Below are positions 1 through 8,538 of a DNA stretch of 64,000 nt, piece by piece. Each line of letters starts with the position of its first letter. The stretch's first letter is position 1. Below the pieces are notes generated by a model. That model had not been told where the DNA came from. It did not search any database and saw only the letters and a program-made list of their open reading frames with translations. Source of the DNA: Thermococcus stetteri. GTDB taxonomy: Archaea; Methanobacteriota_B; Thermococci; Thermococcales; Thermococcaceae. The stretch lies in the NCBI RefSeq assembly GCF_017873335.1, contig NZ_JAGGKB010000001.1:558001-622000 (forward strand), in the 5' to 3' direction. Made by a program: the position numbers and the translations under genes.

Positions 1-1
1 T

Positions 2-1483
2 GCCCTAATGACGCTCAACCCGCTGGAGGCCGGCGAGGGAAGCGTCCTCGTAATCAGGGCGCTCGTCGTGGATCCGAACCACCTAAAGGGAGAGTCCCTA
101 ACTGTACAGACTGCCGTTCCGCCAGTCCAGATGAAGCCCGAGGAACTCACAGCCGACATGGTCGGAAAGGTAGTAGCGGTCGTAGGTAAGGTCACCGACG
201 TTGCAAACCTCAGCGGCAACCTCAAGATAACCCTCGGGAACCTCCCGGTGTTCGTGCCCAGAACCACCGCCAGCGAGCTTACCTACGTCCCACAGGAGGG
301 CGACCTCGTTGAGATCGGCGGCTACGTCGAGCTCTACCGCAACGAGCCAGAAGTCGTGGTCTTCCACCCAGAGGCCATCAAGAAGATGGAGGAGGGCGGA
401 CCCGTCGAAGGAACGGTCGCGGACCTCAAGAGCGCAGTTGAGCCGCTCCTCCTAACGGTTACCTGGGACTCGATTTCCTACGAGAGCGGGAAGTACTACC
501 TTGAGGTTCACGACGGCACCGGAAGCACGACCGTGACTGCGAAGAGGGAGCTCCTGCCGAACCCGCTAGAAGCGGCCACTGGAAGCGTCCTCAAGATCGT
601 CGTTGATCCGCTCTCGGGCACTGTGACTTCCCTGAAGGTGGCAGAGGCTGTTCCGCCGAAGCTCTACAGGGCTGGGAATGTTACGCTCGACTTGAAGGGC
701 AGGGTCATAGCCCTCAACGCAACCGCCGTCAAGGTGGCAACCTTTGGGGGCAACCTCAAGCTAATCCTAGACGACGGGAGCGGCTCGATAGACGTGTTCA
801 TACCGAACGGCGCAGGGCTGAACGTCACCGAAGGCTCGAAGGTCTACACCGCCGGTTACGTGGAGGAGTACAACGGTGCTCCAGAACTGATCGTGTACAC
901 TACAGAGGCAGTTAAGGTGGAGGGTGCTGCATCCCAGGGAGGAACCGCCGAAACCACCGAGGAAGTCACAGTTTCAGAGCTCTCATCGGCCACCGGCCAG
1001 GTGAACCTGACCGTCATCTGGGAGAGCCTGAGCTACGACAACGGCTACTACATTACCGTCAGCGACGATACAGGAAGCGCCACGCTCTCAATCAGCCGCG
1101 AACTCCTCCCGAACTCGTTTAAAGCCGGAACAGGGAGCAGGATAGAGATAACCTACGACGCCGACAAGGAGAAGGTAGTATCCCTAACGGTCATTGAGGC
1201 AGTGCCGGCGAAAACCTACAGGACAGGGGACATCACACTCGACCTGAAGGGGAAGACCGTTATCGTTGAGGGCACGATCACGGACGTCTACGAGGGAAGG
1301 ACATTCATAAAGCTCACGATAGACGACGGAAGCGGGGAGCTTGTGATCTTTATCCCGAAGAGCGTCGGAGGAGACCTCAGCTTCAGCAAGGGACAGAGCG
1401 TGAGGATCGGTGGGTACGTCTCCGGGTACAAGGGGACTGTCGAAGTGATCCCCTACACCCCCGACGCCATTGAGGTGAGGTGA
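2..1483 (+). CDS. OB-fold-like repeat protein, 5' truncated by window edge
   Basis: The frame is open from base 2 with no upstream stop. The first ATG (base 8) falls where an internal repeat unit would sit (NPLEAGEGSVL matches the later NPLEAATGSVL), so the true start lies outside the window. The visible 491 residues alternate two module types. One carries a GNLK(I/L)xL...VFxP...GYVE pattern (about residues 50-125, 232-305 and 415-490). The other carries LTVxWxS(I/L)SY...LEVxDxTGS...RELLPN (about 145-215 and 333-400). Short beta-rich stretches with DDGSG turns suggest OB-like folds. The gene is followed directly by a membrane protein and a membrane hydrolase that has its own OB-like insert. 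Function is unknown. A surface or periplasmic binding role is an inference, because the N-terminus, where a signal peptide would be, is missing. Confidence 0.75.
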   Translation, partial: ALMTLNPLEAGEGSVLVIRALVVDPNHLKGESLTVQTAVPPVQMKPEELTADMVGKVVAVVGKVTDVANLSGNLKITLGNLPVFVPRTTASELTYVPQEGDLVEIGGYVELYRNEPEVVVFHPEAIKKMEEGGPVEGTVADLKSAVEPLLLTVTWDSISYESGKYYLEVHDGTGSTTVTAKRELLPNPLEAATGSVLKIVVDPLSGTVTSLKVAEAVPPKLYRAGNVTLDLKGRVIALNATAVKVATFGGNLKLILDDGSGSIDVFIPNGAGLNVTEGSKVYTAGYVEEYNGAPELIVYTTEAVKVEGAASQGGTAETTEEVTVSELSSATGQVNLTVIWESLSYDNGYYITVSDDTGSATLSISRELLPNSFKAGTGSRIEITYDADKEKVVSLTVIEAVPAKTYRTGDITLDLKGKTVIVEGTITDVYEGRTFIKLTIDDGSGELVIFIPKSVGGDLSFSKGQSVRIGGYVSGYKGTVEVIPYTPDAIEVR

Positions 1484-2811
1484 TGGGCATGCTCCCCCTT
1501 TCCGATCTTTTAATATGGTCATTCGCAGGGGTGCTCTTCGGCTCGCTGATATCGTGGATTCCAGGGTTCCACATCTACAACATCATCGCCCTACTGGTGG
1601 CCGTCTTCGGAGTTGGCGAGCTCATGCCAGTTCAGGCGTTCCCGTTCTTTGCAGTGGGTGCCATAGTAGCATATGCCTACGTGAGCGCAATTTCCAGCGT
1701 CTACTTCAGCGTTGCCGACGAAAGTGCAGTGTTCCTCCTCTTCCCAACACAGAGGTACCTCCTCCTCGGCAGGGGACATGAGGCAGTGCTGCTCTACCTA
1801 ATCGGAGCCGTTGCAGGTACCATAATCCTCGTTCTCGGCCTACTCTTTGTCTTTCCGAAGGTACTGCCGCCAATATACCAGGCCACGAGTCCTTACATCA
1901 CGTACTTCCTCGTGGCCATAGTGCTCTTCATGTTCATGAGCGAGTGGCCGAAGGAAGGGGACAGAGGAAAAACCGTGAAAGAGAGACTCTGGCTCGCCTG
2001 GAGGCAGATACTCGGCGGAATCTTCGTCTTCTTCCTCTCCGGAATACTGGGGTTCATAATCATGAACACCAACATACTCCCGACAACGAGCGCCTACACG
2101 AGGCTCACGCCAATGTTCATAGGCTTCTTCGGAATGTCATGGGTCGTGCTCAACATCCTCTCCAACCCGCCGATGCTCCCGCAAAAGCCCGAGGATAAGA
2201 TTGAGAGCAGTATTTACAACACCCTTAAGGCCAGCTTTGGAGGGGCCTTCGGTGGAACGATAGCGGCAGTCTACCCGATAATCACAGGAGGTATGGGTGC
2301 GCTGGTAGCAGGGCACATGACGAGCCAGCGTGGAGATGACGCCTTCATCATCAGCCAGGGCGTCAACAGGGTAATCTACTACGTCGGGGCCTTTTCGCTC
2401 CTCTTCCTGCCCAACCTGAGGCTCACGAGGGGAGCCGGAGCGTGGCTCGTCAGCTCGCTCTATACTCCCAAGAGCCACTCGGAGTACATAGCAGCCGTCG
2501 GCGTCATCCTGCTCGCCTCTGGAATAAGCTTCCTCTTTACGTACGGGCTTTCAAAGATCATAGCGAGGAGCTTCAACGTCATGCACATCAAGAAGATCTC
2601 CTACTTCGTCGCGGCAGTGCTCGTCGTCATCTCCTACCTGCTCACGGACTGGATGGGAGTGGTAGTGCTCTTCGTCTCGACCGCGATAGGTCTGATGGCA
2701 GCGGCGTTCAACACCAGAAGGAGCTACTGCCTCGGTGGCCTGATACTGCCCGTGCTCGTCAGCATGACAGGACACACTGGAGCCTTCATACACCTCCTCG
2801 GACTGGGGTGA
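1483..2811 (+). CDS. TctA-like polytopic membrane protein (DUF112/COG1784 type)
   Basis: This 442-residue protein has about ten hydrophobic segments. It resembles the archaeal proteins related to the large membrane subunit of tripartite tricarboxylate transporters (TctA/DUF112). No TctB or TctC partner is visible, so citrate transport should not be assumed. ATG 1483 overlaps the stop of the OB-repeat gene (TGATG). The SD site GAGGTGA lies at 1472-1478. ATG 1489, with 10 nt spacing, is an alternative start. The tight coupling to an OB-fold protein upstream and a YdjM-like hydrolase downstream suggests one membrane-associated system. The substrate is unknown. Confidence 0.75.
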   Translation: MGMLPLSDLLIWSFAGVLFGSLISWIPGFHIYNIIALLVAVFGVGELMPVQAFPFFAVGAIVAYAYVSAISSVYFSVADESAVFLLFPTQRYLLLGRGHEAVLLYLIGAVAGTIILVLGLLFVFPKVLPPIYQATSPYITYFLVAIVLFMFMSEWPKEGDRGKTVKERLWLAWRQILGGIFVFFLSGILGFIIMNTNILPTTSAYTRLTPMFIGFFGMSWVVLNILSNPPMLPQKPEDKIESSIYNTLKASFGGAFGGTIAAVYPIITGGMGALVAGHMTSQRGDDAFIISQGVNRVIYYVGAFSLLFLPNLRLTRGAGAWLVSSLYTPKSHSEYIAAVGVILLASGISFLFTYGLSKIIARSFNVMHIKKISYFVAAVLVVISYLLTDWMGVVVLFVSTAIGLMAAAFNTRRSYCLGGLILPVLVSMTGHTGAFIHLLGLG

Positions 2812-2817
2812 TGGGAA

Positions 2818-4218
2818 ATGAGGGGTTTCACTCACTACATATCCGGCCTCGCCGCGGCTACCTTTTTCCCAGCCTTAGTGGCGGATATAAGGATGGGAAT
2901 CCTAGTCCCTGTCATAGCGGCGGCTTCAGCCTATTTCCCCGACTTCGTGGACTTCAAGTTTGGCAAGTTCTTCGCCAGGAGGGACTATGAAATAGACCCG
3001 GCTCCATGGGACGAGAAGAAGCACTACGCACCGAAGCTCGTTAAAATAAAGGACCTCAGCGAGAAGAACCATTACCAGTTCTTCGCCATCGAGGGAAGGG
3101 TTGAGGAGATACTCACCAGAGGATCGGGGACAATATCCTACGAGGTCTTTGACAAAGAAGGCAACGTAAAGACCATAACGGAAGAATACAACACGATAGT
3201 CTTCACACTCAGCGACGGGACTGGAAGGATAACTGTGGAAGCCTTTGGAGACGACTACAAAATGTTCGAGGAGGAGTTCGGCCAAATCGAAGAAGGCAGG
3301 GAACTGCTCGTGTTCGGATACGTGGACGTTGACCCAGACGGCTCGCTGAGGTTCATAGTCAGCGATGCCCCGCACCCGCAGGGAATCGCAGAAACCATAG
3401 CGGAGGCGATTGAAAAGGCCTATGAGGAGGGCGAGAAGATAGTCAAGATACACAACATCCGCCTTCCTGGAGACGTTTACAGGCAGTTCTGGATACACCT
3501 CGACCCGCCGAAGAGGGAAGTCCGCGTCGAGATGGGGCCGATAGTCACTCCCGGTGGAGTCGCCATAGGCGGCGACGTTCCTGAGTACAGGAAGTACGGC
3601 ATAGCGAAGGTGAACGTGCCCTTCATCAAAACTTATCCCAAACCGACTAGGATAGACTCGTTCTCGGGGCCTGAGATAGCCTTCAGGCTTACGAAACACC
3701 AGGGAAAACCAGTGGTCAAGGACAGGTTCCTCCCATGGCACCACGGCTTCAGCCACTCGATGACGATGGGAGTGATAATTGGAGCGGTGGTCTTCCTTCT
3801 GGCCAAGCTCTTCGGCTACAGCCACGCAACTGACCTTGCCCTAGCCTCGATGATAGGCCAGTGGCTCCACGTCTTCGAAGACCAGCTCGGCTTCATGGGC
3901 AGCAACCTCTTCCCGCCGATAACTAAGGACGTAATCCCGGGATTCAAGCTCGGAGAGAGCGGAAGCGGGCTTACGAACTTCTCAACGGCCTGGCTCATGA
4001 TAGCACTGATGATATGGAACTTCAACCGCTTCACGGACCCGAGGCCGATCCCGATAGGCGACGCAAAACTGCTCCTCTACCTCATCTGGCCTTCCATAAT
4101 AGGCTTTGGAATAGCGATAGTCAAGAGCTTCAGGCTGAGGAAGGAGATAGCCCAGCTCATGGACTACTACACCAACCTGGAAGCCTTCGAAGAGATGGAA
4201 GAGGTCGGCGGGATCTAA
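2818..4218 (+). CDS. YdjM/DUF457-type membrane-bound metal-dependent hydrolase with OB-like insert
   Basis: The 466-residue protein has family-like motifs split around an insert. FTHYISG (H6) and a DFVD motif near residue 42 are at the N-terminus. HHGFSHS (about 308-314) and HVFEDQLGFMG (about 351-361) match the HRGxTHS and HxxxDxxxxxG signatures of DUF457. Residues about 85-190 form a soluble beta-rich domain (FAIEGRVEEI...LSDGTGRITVEAFG...FGYVDV) resembling an OB fold and the modules of the first gene in the operon. Membrane segments lie at the N-terminus and after residue 315. It starts 6 nt after the TctA-like gene. Hydrolase activity is inferred from motifs only. It ends 4 nt inside a convergent gene. 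Confidence 0.72.
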   Translation: MRGFTHYISGLAAATFFPALVADIRMGILVPVIAAASAYFPDFVDFKFGKFFARRDYEIDPAPWDEKKHYAPKLVKIKDLSEKNHYQFFAIEGRVEEILTRGSGTISYEVFDKEGNVKTITEEYNTIVFTLSDGTGRITVEAFGDDYKMFEEEFGQIEEGRELLVFGYVDVDPDGSLRFIVSDAPHPQGIAETIAEAIEKAYEEGEKIVKIHNIRLPGDVYRQFWIHLDPPKREVRVEMGPIVTPGGVAIGGDVPEYRKYGIAKVNVPFIKTYPKPTRIDSFSGPEIAFRLTKHQGKPVVKDRFLPWHHGFSHSMTMGVIIGAVVFLLAKLFGYSHATDLALASMIGQWLHVFEDQLGFMGSNLFPPITKDVIPGFKLGESGSGLTNFSTAWLMIALMIWNFNRFTDPRPIPIGDAKLLLYLIWPSIIGFGIAIVKSFRLRKEIAQLMDYYTNLEAFEEMEEVGGI

Positions 4219-5087
4219 TCCCGCTGGCCCGCTTTTCCCGCCTTTTCTGGCTTTCTCGCAACTACTCCAAGAGCTTCCTCGACCCTTCTAACGCCGACAA
4301 AGCCCGCTCTCCTCAGTCTCTCCATAACACCCTTCTGGAGATCCTTCCTCCTGTACTTTTTTCCGGGGTTGCCGACGTAGTGGAAGAGCCTCCCTCCAGG
4401 CCTCAGGATCCTGAAGAGCTCCCTGTAGAACTCCTCCGAGTAGAGTTCTCCGGCCAGGGAGAAGCGTGGAGGATCATGGATGACCACGTCAAAGCTCCCG
4501 TCGTTGAACTTTTTAATGACCTCAAAGGCATCCCCCTGAATTACCTGGACTTTCCCACCGGTGAACATCTCCCTGCTCCATGGGTTTATCCGTGCTATCT
4601 CAATGACGTTAGGGTCTTTTTCGATGGTGATTACGTAGGCTCCCCGCTTAGAGGCCTCTATGGCTGTGTATCCTAACCCCATGCAGGTGTCGAGAACCGT
4701 TTCACCTTCCTTCGGCATCACGGTGTTTACTTTGTTTCTCGTATCCTGGAGGGGGTTAACTTCCTTCGTCCTGTGCATCCTGATTCCGTTTATCTCTATC
4801 GTTGGGGGGATCGTTGGGACGAGCTTGTAGAAGCCAGATTTACCGGCTATGGCCGCTTTGTATACTCCCCCATTAGAAACGAAGTATACGGTTCCGTCAT
4901 CCTTAGCGATCTTTTCAAGGACATCCCTCTCAACGAGGGTGCCGTCAGGAAAAACCGCTCCCTCTTCCCGTATCTCGACTTCCCATGTCCTGTTCGTCTT
5001 CCGGAGGTCGAGGTTAAGTTTAACCTTCCCCCTTGAAGCGAGGAGCATTCTAGCTTCCCTGAACGTGATGTAGTAAATCTCCTCCAT
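4215..5087 (-). CDS. Class I SAM-dependent methyltransferase, archaeal (COG2521-like)
   Basis: The 290-residue protein has an N-terminal domain of about 110 residues followed by a Rossmann methyltransferase fold. Motif I is VLDTCMGLGYTA (131-142), the ribose-binding acidic residue is in TIEKDP (E156), motif III includes GDAF (185-188), and motif IV is HDPPR (204-208). A DPPR/DPPY motif is typical of enzymes that methylate exocyclic amino groups, so a nucleobase in RNA or DNA is a reasonable target. That is an inference. A TATA-like TTTTTAAC lies just upstream on the minus strand. The published rRNA N4-cytidine methyltransferase of Thermococcus kodakarensis would be a useful comparison, but I cannot confirm orthology here. 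Confidence 0.75.
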   Translation of the reverse strand: MEEIYYITFREARMLLASRGKVKLNLDLRKTNRTWEVEIREEGAVFPDGTLVERDVLEKIAKDDGTVYFVSNGGVYKAAIAGKSGFYKLVPTIPPTIEINGIRMHRTKEVNPLQDTRNKVNTVMPKEGETVLDTCMGLGYTAIEASKRGAYVITIEKDPNVIEIARINPWSREMFTGGKVQVIQGDAFEVIKKFNDGSFDVVIHDPPRFSLAGELYSEEFYRELFRILRPGGRLFHYVGNPGKKYRRKDLQKGVMERLRRAGFVGVRRVEEALGVVARKPEKAGKAGQRD

Positions 5088-5122
5088 GTTTCGGGATTTG
5101 AAAGGGTGTTAAAAAGGCTTCG

Positions 5123-5737
5123 CTATTCAAGCTGGAGTCTCGTTCCTTCCTCTTCGAGGTTCAGCGACTTCAGTATTTCAACTGAACCATCCTCTACCCT
5201 TAAGACGCGCGTAAAGATCTCCTCAAGCAGAGCAAGGTAGCCCCTGTGGGCTAGCTCATAGTTCACGAAGTAGAACGTCTTTCTGTCAGTGTTGCCCAAG
5301 AATTCAGCGGCCACATTCGTAAGGTAGAGGACGAAAGAGGGCCTGTTGTCCTGAAGGGGGATGATCCTTTCGGGGTTCACTATTATCGTCGTCACGTTTT
5401 TGTGTCTGCGGTAGTAGTTCAAAACGTTTGAAACGAACCTGCTCATGAAAATCCCGGGGTCTTTGTGGGGGTTAACCTCAATCACCAGCTTCCCCCAGAG
5501 GGAGGTACCGCCGGCTTTTATCCGTGCTATCTCATTCTCCGGAACCTCTCTCCCAGAAAGTCTCAGCCGCCTTAATATTGGAAGTGTTGAGTCTAGGATG
5601 TCTATAACAAGGAGGTTGTCCCATCCAACGCTACTCCCGATTTCGTAGAAGAGCAGAGGGTGGGGTGAGATTGAGGTATGCTCAATGAGAACGGTTTCCC
5701 CTGGTTTTATTCTCTCCAGATAACTACTGAAGTTCAA
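5123..5737 (-). CDS. DUF257 family protein
   Basis: The 204-residue protein belongs to the Thermococcales DUF257 group, which looks like a degenerate RecA/KaiC-type fold. An N-terminal GETVLIEHTS stretch sits where a P-loop would be, but it lacks GxxxxGK[ST], so no ATP binding is expected. Alternating beta strands and helices follow (LLVIDILDS, TTIIVNPERI, TFYFVNYELA). It is the downstream member of a two-gene operon: its start overlaps the 3' end of a paralogous DUF257 gene by 14 nt. The pair is divergent from a canonical KaiC-like ATPase with an intact P-loop. Function is unknown. A role as regulator or partner of the KaiC-like ATPase is speculation from the neighbourhood. Confidence 0.7.
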   Translation of the reverse strand: MNFSSYLERIKPGETVLIEHTSISPHPLLFYEIGSSVGWDNLLVIDILDSTLPILRRLRLSGREVPENEIARIKAGGTSLWGKLVIEVNPHKDPGIFMSRFVSNVLNYYRRHKNVTTIIVNPERIIPLQDNRPSFVLYLTNVAAEFLGNTDRKTFYFVNYELAHRGYLALLEEIFTRVLRVEDGSVEILKSLNLEEEGTRLQLE

Positions 5738-6332
5738 CTACTTCACCCCCAGGAGTTTTTACAACAGTGAGGGCTGTCCCCTTCAGCCGGAGAACGTAGT
5801 CGTAGTCCTGTTCAAGACTCTTCGTTAGGTATTCACTCGCCACGGAGGTGTTCAGGAATATAACGTCCTTCACATCGGTGTACTTCAAGTATCTCCTGTT
5901 TATTTTCTCAAAATACCTCTCAAGCTTTGGCGGGTTGTCCATGAACGTAAAAGAAAACCTCTCCATCCCAAGGACTATCGTGTGCTTCCTGCTCTCCTCA
6001 GGTACTTTCTTGGCTATCTGGGCGTATTTTGCCATGTGGTAATCGAAGTCCTCAACCTCATGAACTTCCCCTATGATGTTGCCCACGCGTGCGTTTCCCA
6101 GTTCCTTAATGACGGGCAGGTCGTTAACTTTTACACTTACCCCAATCATTTTCAACTTGGCCGTGAAGACGTGGAGCGTGTTGCCAATATCCACGACGAG
6201 GGGTTTTATCCCTTTTTCCCTCCAGGTGTTGAGGATGTCAGCGAACACCAGTTCTGGATGGTCGAGGGAAGAGTATTCAACTAAAACAAGCCCACCACCC
6301 ACTTCAAGGGCCTTCAGTATTTCCTGGAGCAT
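5724..6332 (-). CDS. DUF257 family protein (paralogue of the downstream gene)
   Basis: I chose ATG 6332 because a strong SD, GGAGGGTG (6345-6338), lies 5 nt upstream. It gives 202 residues, matching the 204-residue paralogue. A longer open frame exists to 6440 but would run through the promoter region. The protein begins MLQEILKALEVGGGLVLVEYSS, aligning with the GETVLIEHTS region of the neighbour, and again lacks Walker residues. Later strands such as HTIVLGMERFSF and DVIFLNTS match the same fold. A TATA-like TTATAAAA lies near 6363-6370 on the minus strand. The 122-bp spacer to the divergent KaiC-like gene must hold both promoters. Confidence 0.7.
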   Translation of the reverse strand: MLQEILKALEVGGGLVLVEYSSLDHPELVFADILNTWREKGIKPLVVDIGNTLHVFTAKLKMIGVSVKVNDLPVIKELGNARVGNIIGEVHEVEDFDYHMAKYAQIAKKVPEESRKHTIVLGMERFSFTFMDNPPKLERYFEKINRRYLKYTDVKDVIFLNTSVASEYLTKSLEQDYDYVLRLKGTALTVVKTPGGEVVELQ

Positions 6333-6454
6333 CAATGCACCCTCCAACATATATCGATTTTCACTTTTATAATGCTTTCTCCATAAGTTGAACATTGTGC
6401 ATAAAGGTTTATTAGGTTCCTCCGCATAATATAGACTCACTTAAGGGTGTGCAG

Positions 6455-7156
6455 ATGATCACCGGAAGGGTTGAAAGAATCTCAACTGGCATCGAGGGGT
6501 TCGACCCCCTAATAGAGGGTGGCTTGGTTAAGTCAAAATCATACCTCATCACCGGCCCGCCCGGAAGCGGAAAAACAACGTTCGGGATCCAGTTCCTTGT
6601 GGAAGGCGCCAAAAGAGGCGAGAAAGTAGTGTACATCTCCCTTATTCAAGACCCGGAAGAGGTGATAAAAGACTACGAACGCTTTGACCCTTCAGTCTGG
6701 AACTACGTCCAAAAGGGCAACCTGATACTGTACGACCTGGGGAAGGAGGTTTGGGGCCCGACTGCAAAGCCGCCCCAGTGGAGCAGTATCATGGTGAGAA
6801 TAAAGGATCTCGTCAGGGAGAGCAACATAAACCGCCTCGTGATAGACCCCCTTACGGCCATAGACTTCCCGACTTCTGACCCAGCCGAGAAGAGGGCAGA
6901 GCTTGCCACCTTCCTGAGGACAATGAGCGCCCTTGGGATAACAAGCCTTCTCATAGCCGAGCTGACCGACTTGGACAGGTACAGCGAGGAGCACTATCTC
7001 GTCGATGGCGTCATAATGCTCCACTATTACTTGGAGGGCAACGACATGGCGAGGGCTATCCAGGTTCTCAAGATGCGCAGGACAAGGCACGAGACCAAGA
7101 TGTACCGTCTCGAGTTCGGACCAAAGGGCCTCGTTGTCAGGGGGCCGGTCCTATGA
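6455..7156 (+). CDS. KaiC/RAD55-type RecA-superfamily ATPase
   Basis: The 233-residue single-domain KaiC-like ATPase has Walker A GPPGSGKT (34-41), preceded by the typical ISTGIEGFDPLIEGG segment. A Walker B strand, RLVIDPLTAID, lies near residue 130, and a C-terminal MRRTRHETK follows, as in many RAD55/KaiC archaeal paralogues. ATG 6455 follows SD AAGGGTG with 5 nt spacing. An in-frame GTG at 6449 lies within that SD. The gene is divergent from two DUF257 genes and coupled by ATGA to a small downstream gene. Proteins of this group are linked to signalling or recombination mediation. No specific role can be assigned. Confidence 0.82.
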   Translation: MITGRVERISTGIEGFDPLIEGGLVKSKSYLITGPPGSGKTTFGIQFLVEGAKRGEKVVYISLIQDPEEVIKDYERFDPSVWNYVQKGNLILYDLGKEVWGPTAKPPQWSSIMVRIKDLVRESNINRLVIDPLTAIDFPTSDPAEKRAELATFLRTMSALGITSLLIAELTDLDRYSEEHYLVDGVIMLHYYLEGNDMARAIQVLKMRRTRHETKMYRLEFGPKGLVVRGPVL

Positions 7157-7605
7157 AAGAACCGCCAAAAGAACACCTTGACATCAAAAGGGTCATCACC
7201 GAGAAGGACCCCATAAAGAGGGCCTACCTCCTGGGCTACTTGATAGCGTACTACGGCCATACAGACTGGGTCGGCGTGTGGCGTGAGCTTAGAGAGGCAC
7301 TGTTTAAGAGCGCCGAAGAAGTTGGCTCCCTCGGGAGTGTTATTGAAGCCTACCGAAGGGGCAAGAAGGATGGCGCACGCGATAGGAGGCTGGCAATAGC
7401 CAGGGGACTGTACAGGCCACTCCCCGAAGAAGAAATCACCCGTAAGGTAAAGGAAATAGAGAGAGCCAGTGTTCTACCCCCTAGAGGCAGAGTTCCGAAG
7501 ATACTCGACCCCAGAGTGACGGGAGAGCCGAGGATGCTCCTGCGCTCTGAGATCACCGGCCCCGCCAGAATCCTCCGACTGCCGAGATTCCTGGGGAGGC
7601 GTTAG
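7153..7605 (+). CDS. Conserved hypothetical protein, 150 aa
   Basis: Not recognised as a named family. ATG 7153 overlaps the stop of the KaiC-like gene (ATGA), so the two are translationally coupled. The N-terminal half is helical (DPIKRAYLLGYLIAYYGHTDWVGVWRELREAL). The C-terminal half is basic and proline-rich (LPPRGRVPKILDPR, ending RILRLPRFLGRR), which could contact nucleic acid or a membrane surface. No signal peptide or membrane span is seen. Its only contextual clue is the KaiC-like partner. It converges with the M19 dipeptidase gene with a 4-nt overlap. Confidence 0.62.
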   Translation: MKEPPKEHLDIKRVITEKDPIKRAYLLGYLIAYYGHTDWVGVWRELREALFKSAEEVGSLGSVIEAYRRGKKDGARDRRLAIARGLYRPLPEEEITRKVKEIERASVLPPRGRVPKILDPRVTGEPRMLLRSEITGPARILRLPRFLGRR

Positions 7606-8534
7606 GTAACCCTCTCGAATACCCTCTCAAAGTTCTTGAAGGCTATCGCCTCAACCTCCCTCTCGCTGAACCTCTCGCGGAGTAAACTTAGCAGTTCCGG
7701 AATCTTCGACTCGTTCTCAAAGCCCTCAACTCTCTTCCCGCTCCATTCCTTAAGGTAGTACACGAAGTCGAAGCCGAGGCCCACGTGCTCATGGCCTATG
7801 AGGTCGACCATATAAGCTATGTGCTCAACGTACTTTTCAATCGTTGGCATTTCCCAGTCCACGAAGGAGGGAATCGCAACGGCTCCAACAACTCCATCCC
7901 TCTCTGCTATTGCCTTCAGCTGCTCGTCGGTCAGGTTTCTTGGATTGTCGCAGAGCGCCCTCGCGTTCGAGTGGGACGCAATCACTGGGAAAGAGGTAAC
8001 ATCGAGGGTGTCCCAGAATCCAGCTTCGTTTATGTGGCTGAGGTCAATGACTATCCCGAGCTCCTCAGCCTTTCCGACCACTTCAACGCCGAACCTTGTC
8101 AGGCCGCCATTAGTCCTCTCAAAGACGCCGTCGCCGATGGCGTTCCTGAGGCTCCAGGTCAGGGTCAGGACTCGAAGACCGAGGCGGTGGAAGACCTCGA
8201 GGAGCTCCAGGCTCTCGCCGATTGGTTCACCTCCCTCGAGACCGAGCCACAGGGCAACCCTGCCTTCCTCGATCGTCTTTCTCATTTCATCAACGTTCCT
8301 CACAAGCTCAAAGCTGTCGCTTTCGTCAATGTCCTTGAGTAGGGCGTTCAACACCTCGAGCCCGTAGGTGGTCGCGTCTTTTCTCCTTTCGGGCCGCGTC
8401 CAGATGGCCATAACCCTTGAAGCTATCAAATCACCAAAGAAGCGATCGTAGTTCTGCTCAAGAACCCTTGTTAGGCCCTTCCTCCTCTCATCGTAAACGA
8501 ACGTCGGCAGATCAGAATGGGCGTCAAATATCAT
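7602..8534 (-). CDS. Membrane dipeptidase family (peptidase M19)
   Basis: The 310-residue metallopeptidase of the renal-dipeptidase family M19 has the family zinc ligands in order: HxD (H6, D8 in FDAHSDLP), the bridging Glu in LGLEGGEP (E100), DLSHIN (H167) and ASHSNARAL (H188), followed by NPRNLTDEQL and GLGFDF. It would cleave dipeptides in a TIM barrel with a binuclear metal site. There is no signal peptide or lipobox, so a cytoplasmic role in peptide catabolism is likely and fits a proteolytic Thermococcales lifestyle. The SD GGTGA sits 4 nt before the ATG. Confidence 0.88.
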   Translation of the reverse strand: MIFDAHSDLPTFVYDERRKGLTRVLEQNYDRFFGDLIASRVMAIWTRPERRKDATTYGLEVLNALLKDIDESDSFELVRNVDEMRKTIEEGRVALWLGLEGGEPIGESLELLEVFHRLGLRVLTLTWSLRNAIGDGVFERTNGGLTRFGVEVVGKAEELGIVIDLSHINEAGFWDTLDVTSFPVIASHSNARALCDNPRNLTDEQLKAIAERDGVVGAVAIPSFVDWEMPTIEKYVEHIAYMVDLIGHEHVGLGFDFVYYLKEWSGKRVEGFENESKIPELLSLLRERFSEREVEAIAFKNFERVFERVT

Positions 8535-8538
8535 CGGC

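Noticed and set aside
6333-6440. Extended N-terminus of the upstream DUF257 protein
   Set aside because: It would cover the divergent promoter region. ATG 6332 has a strong SD and gives the paralogue's length.
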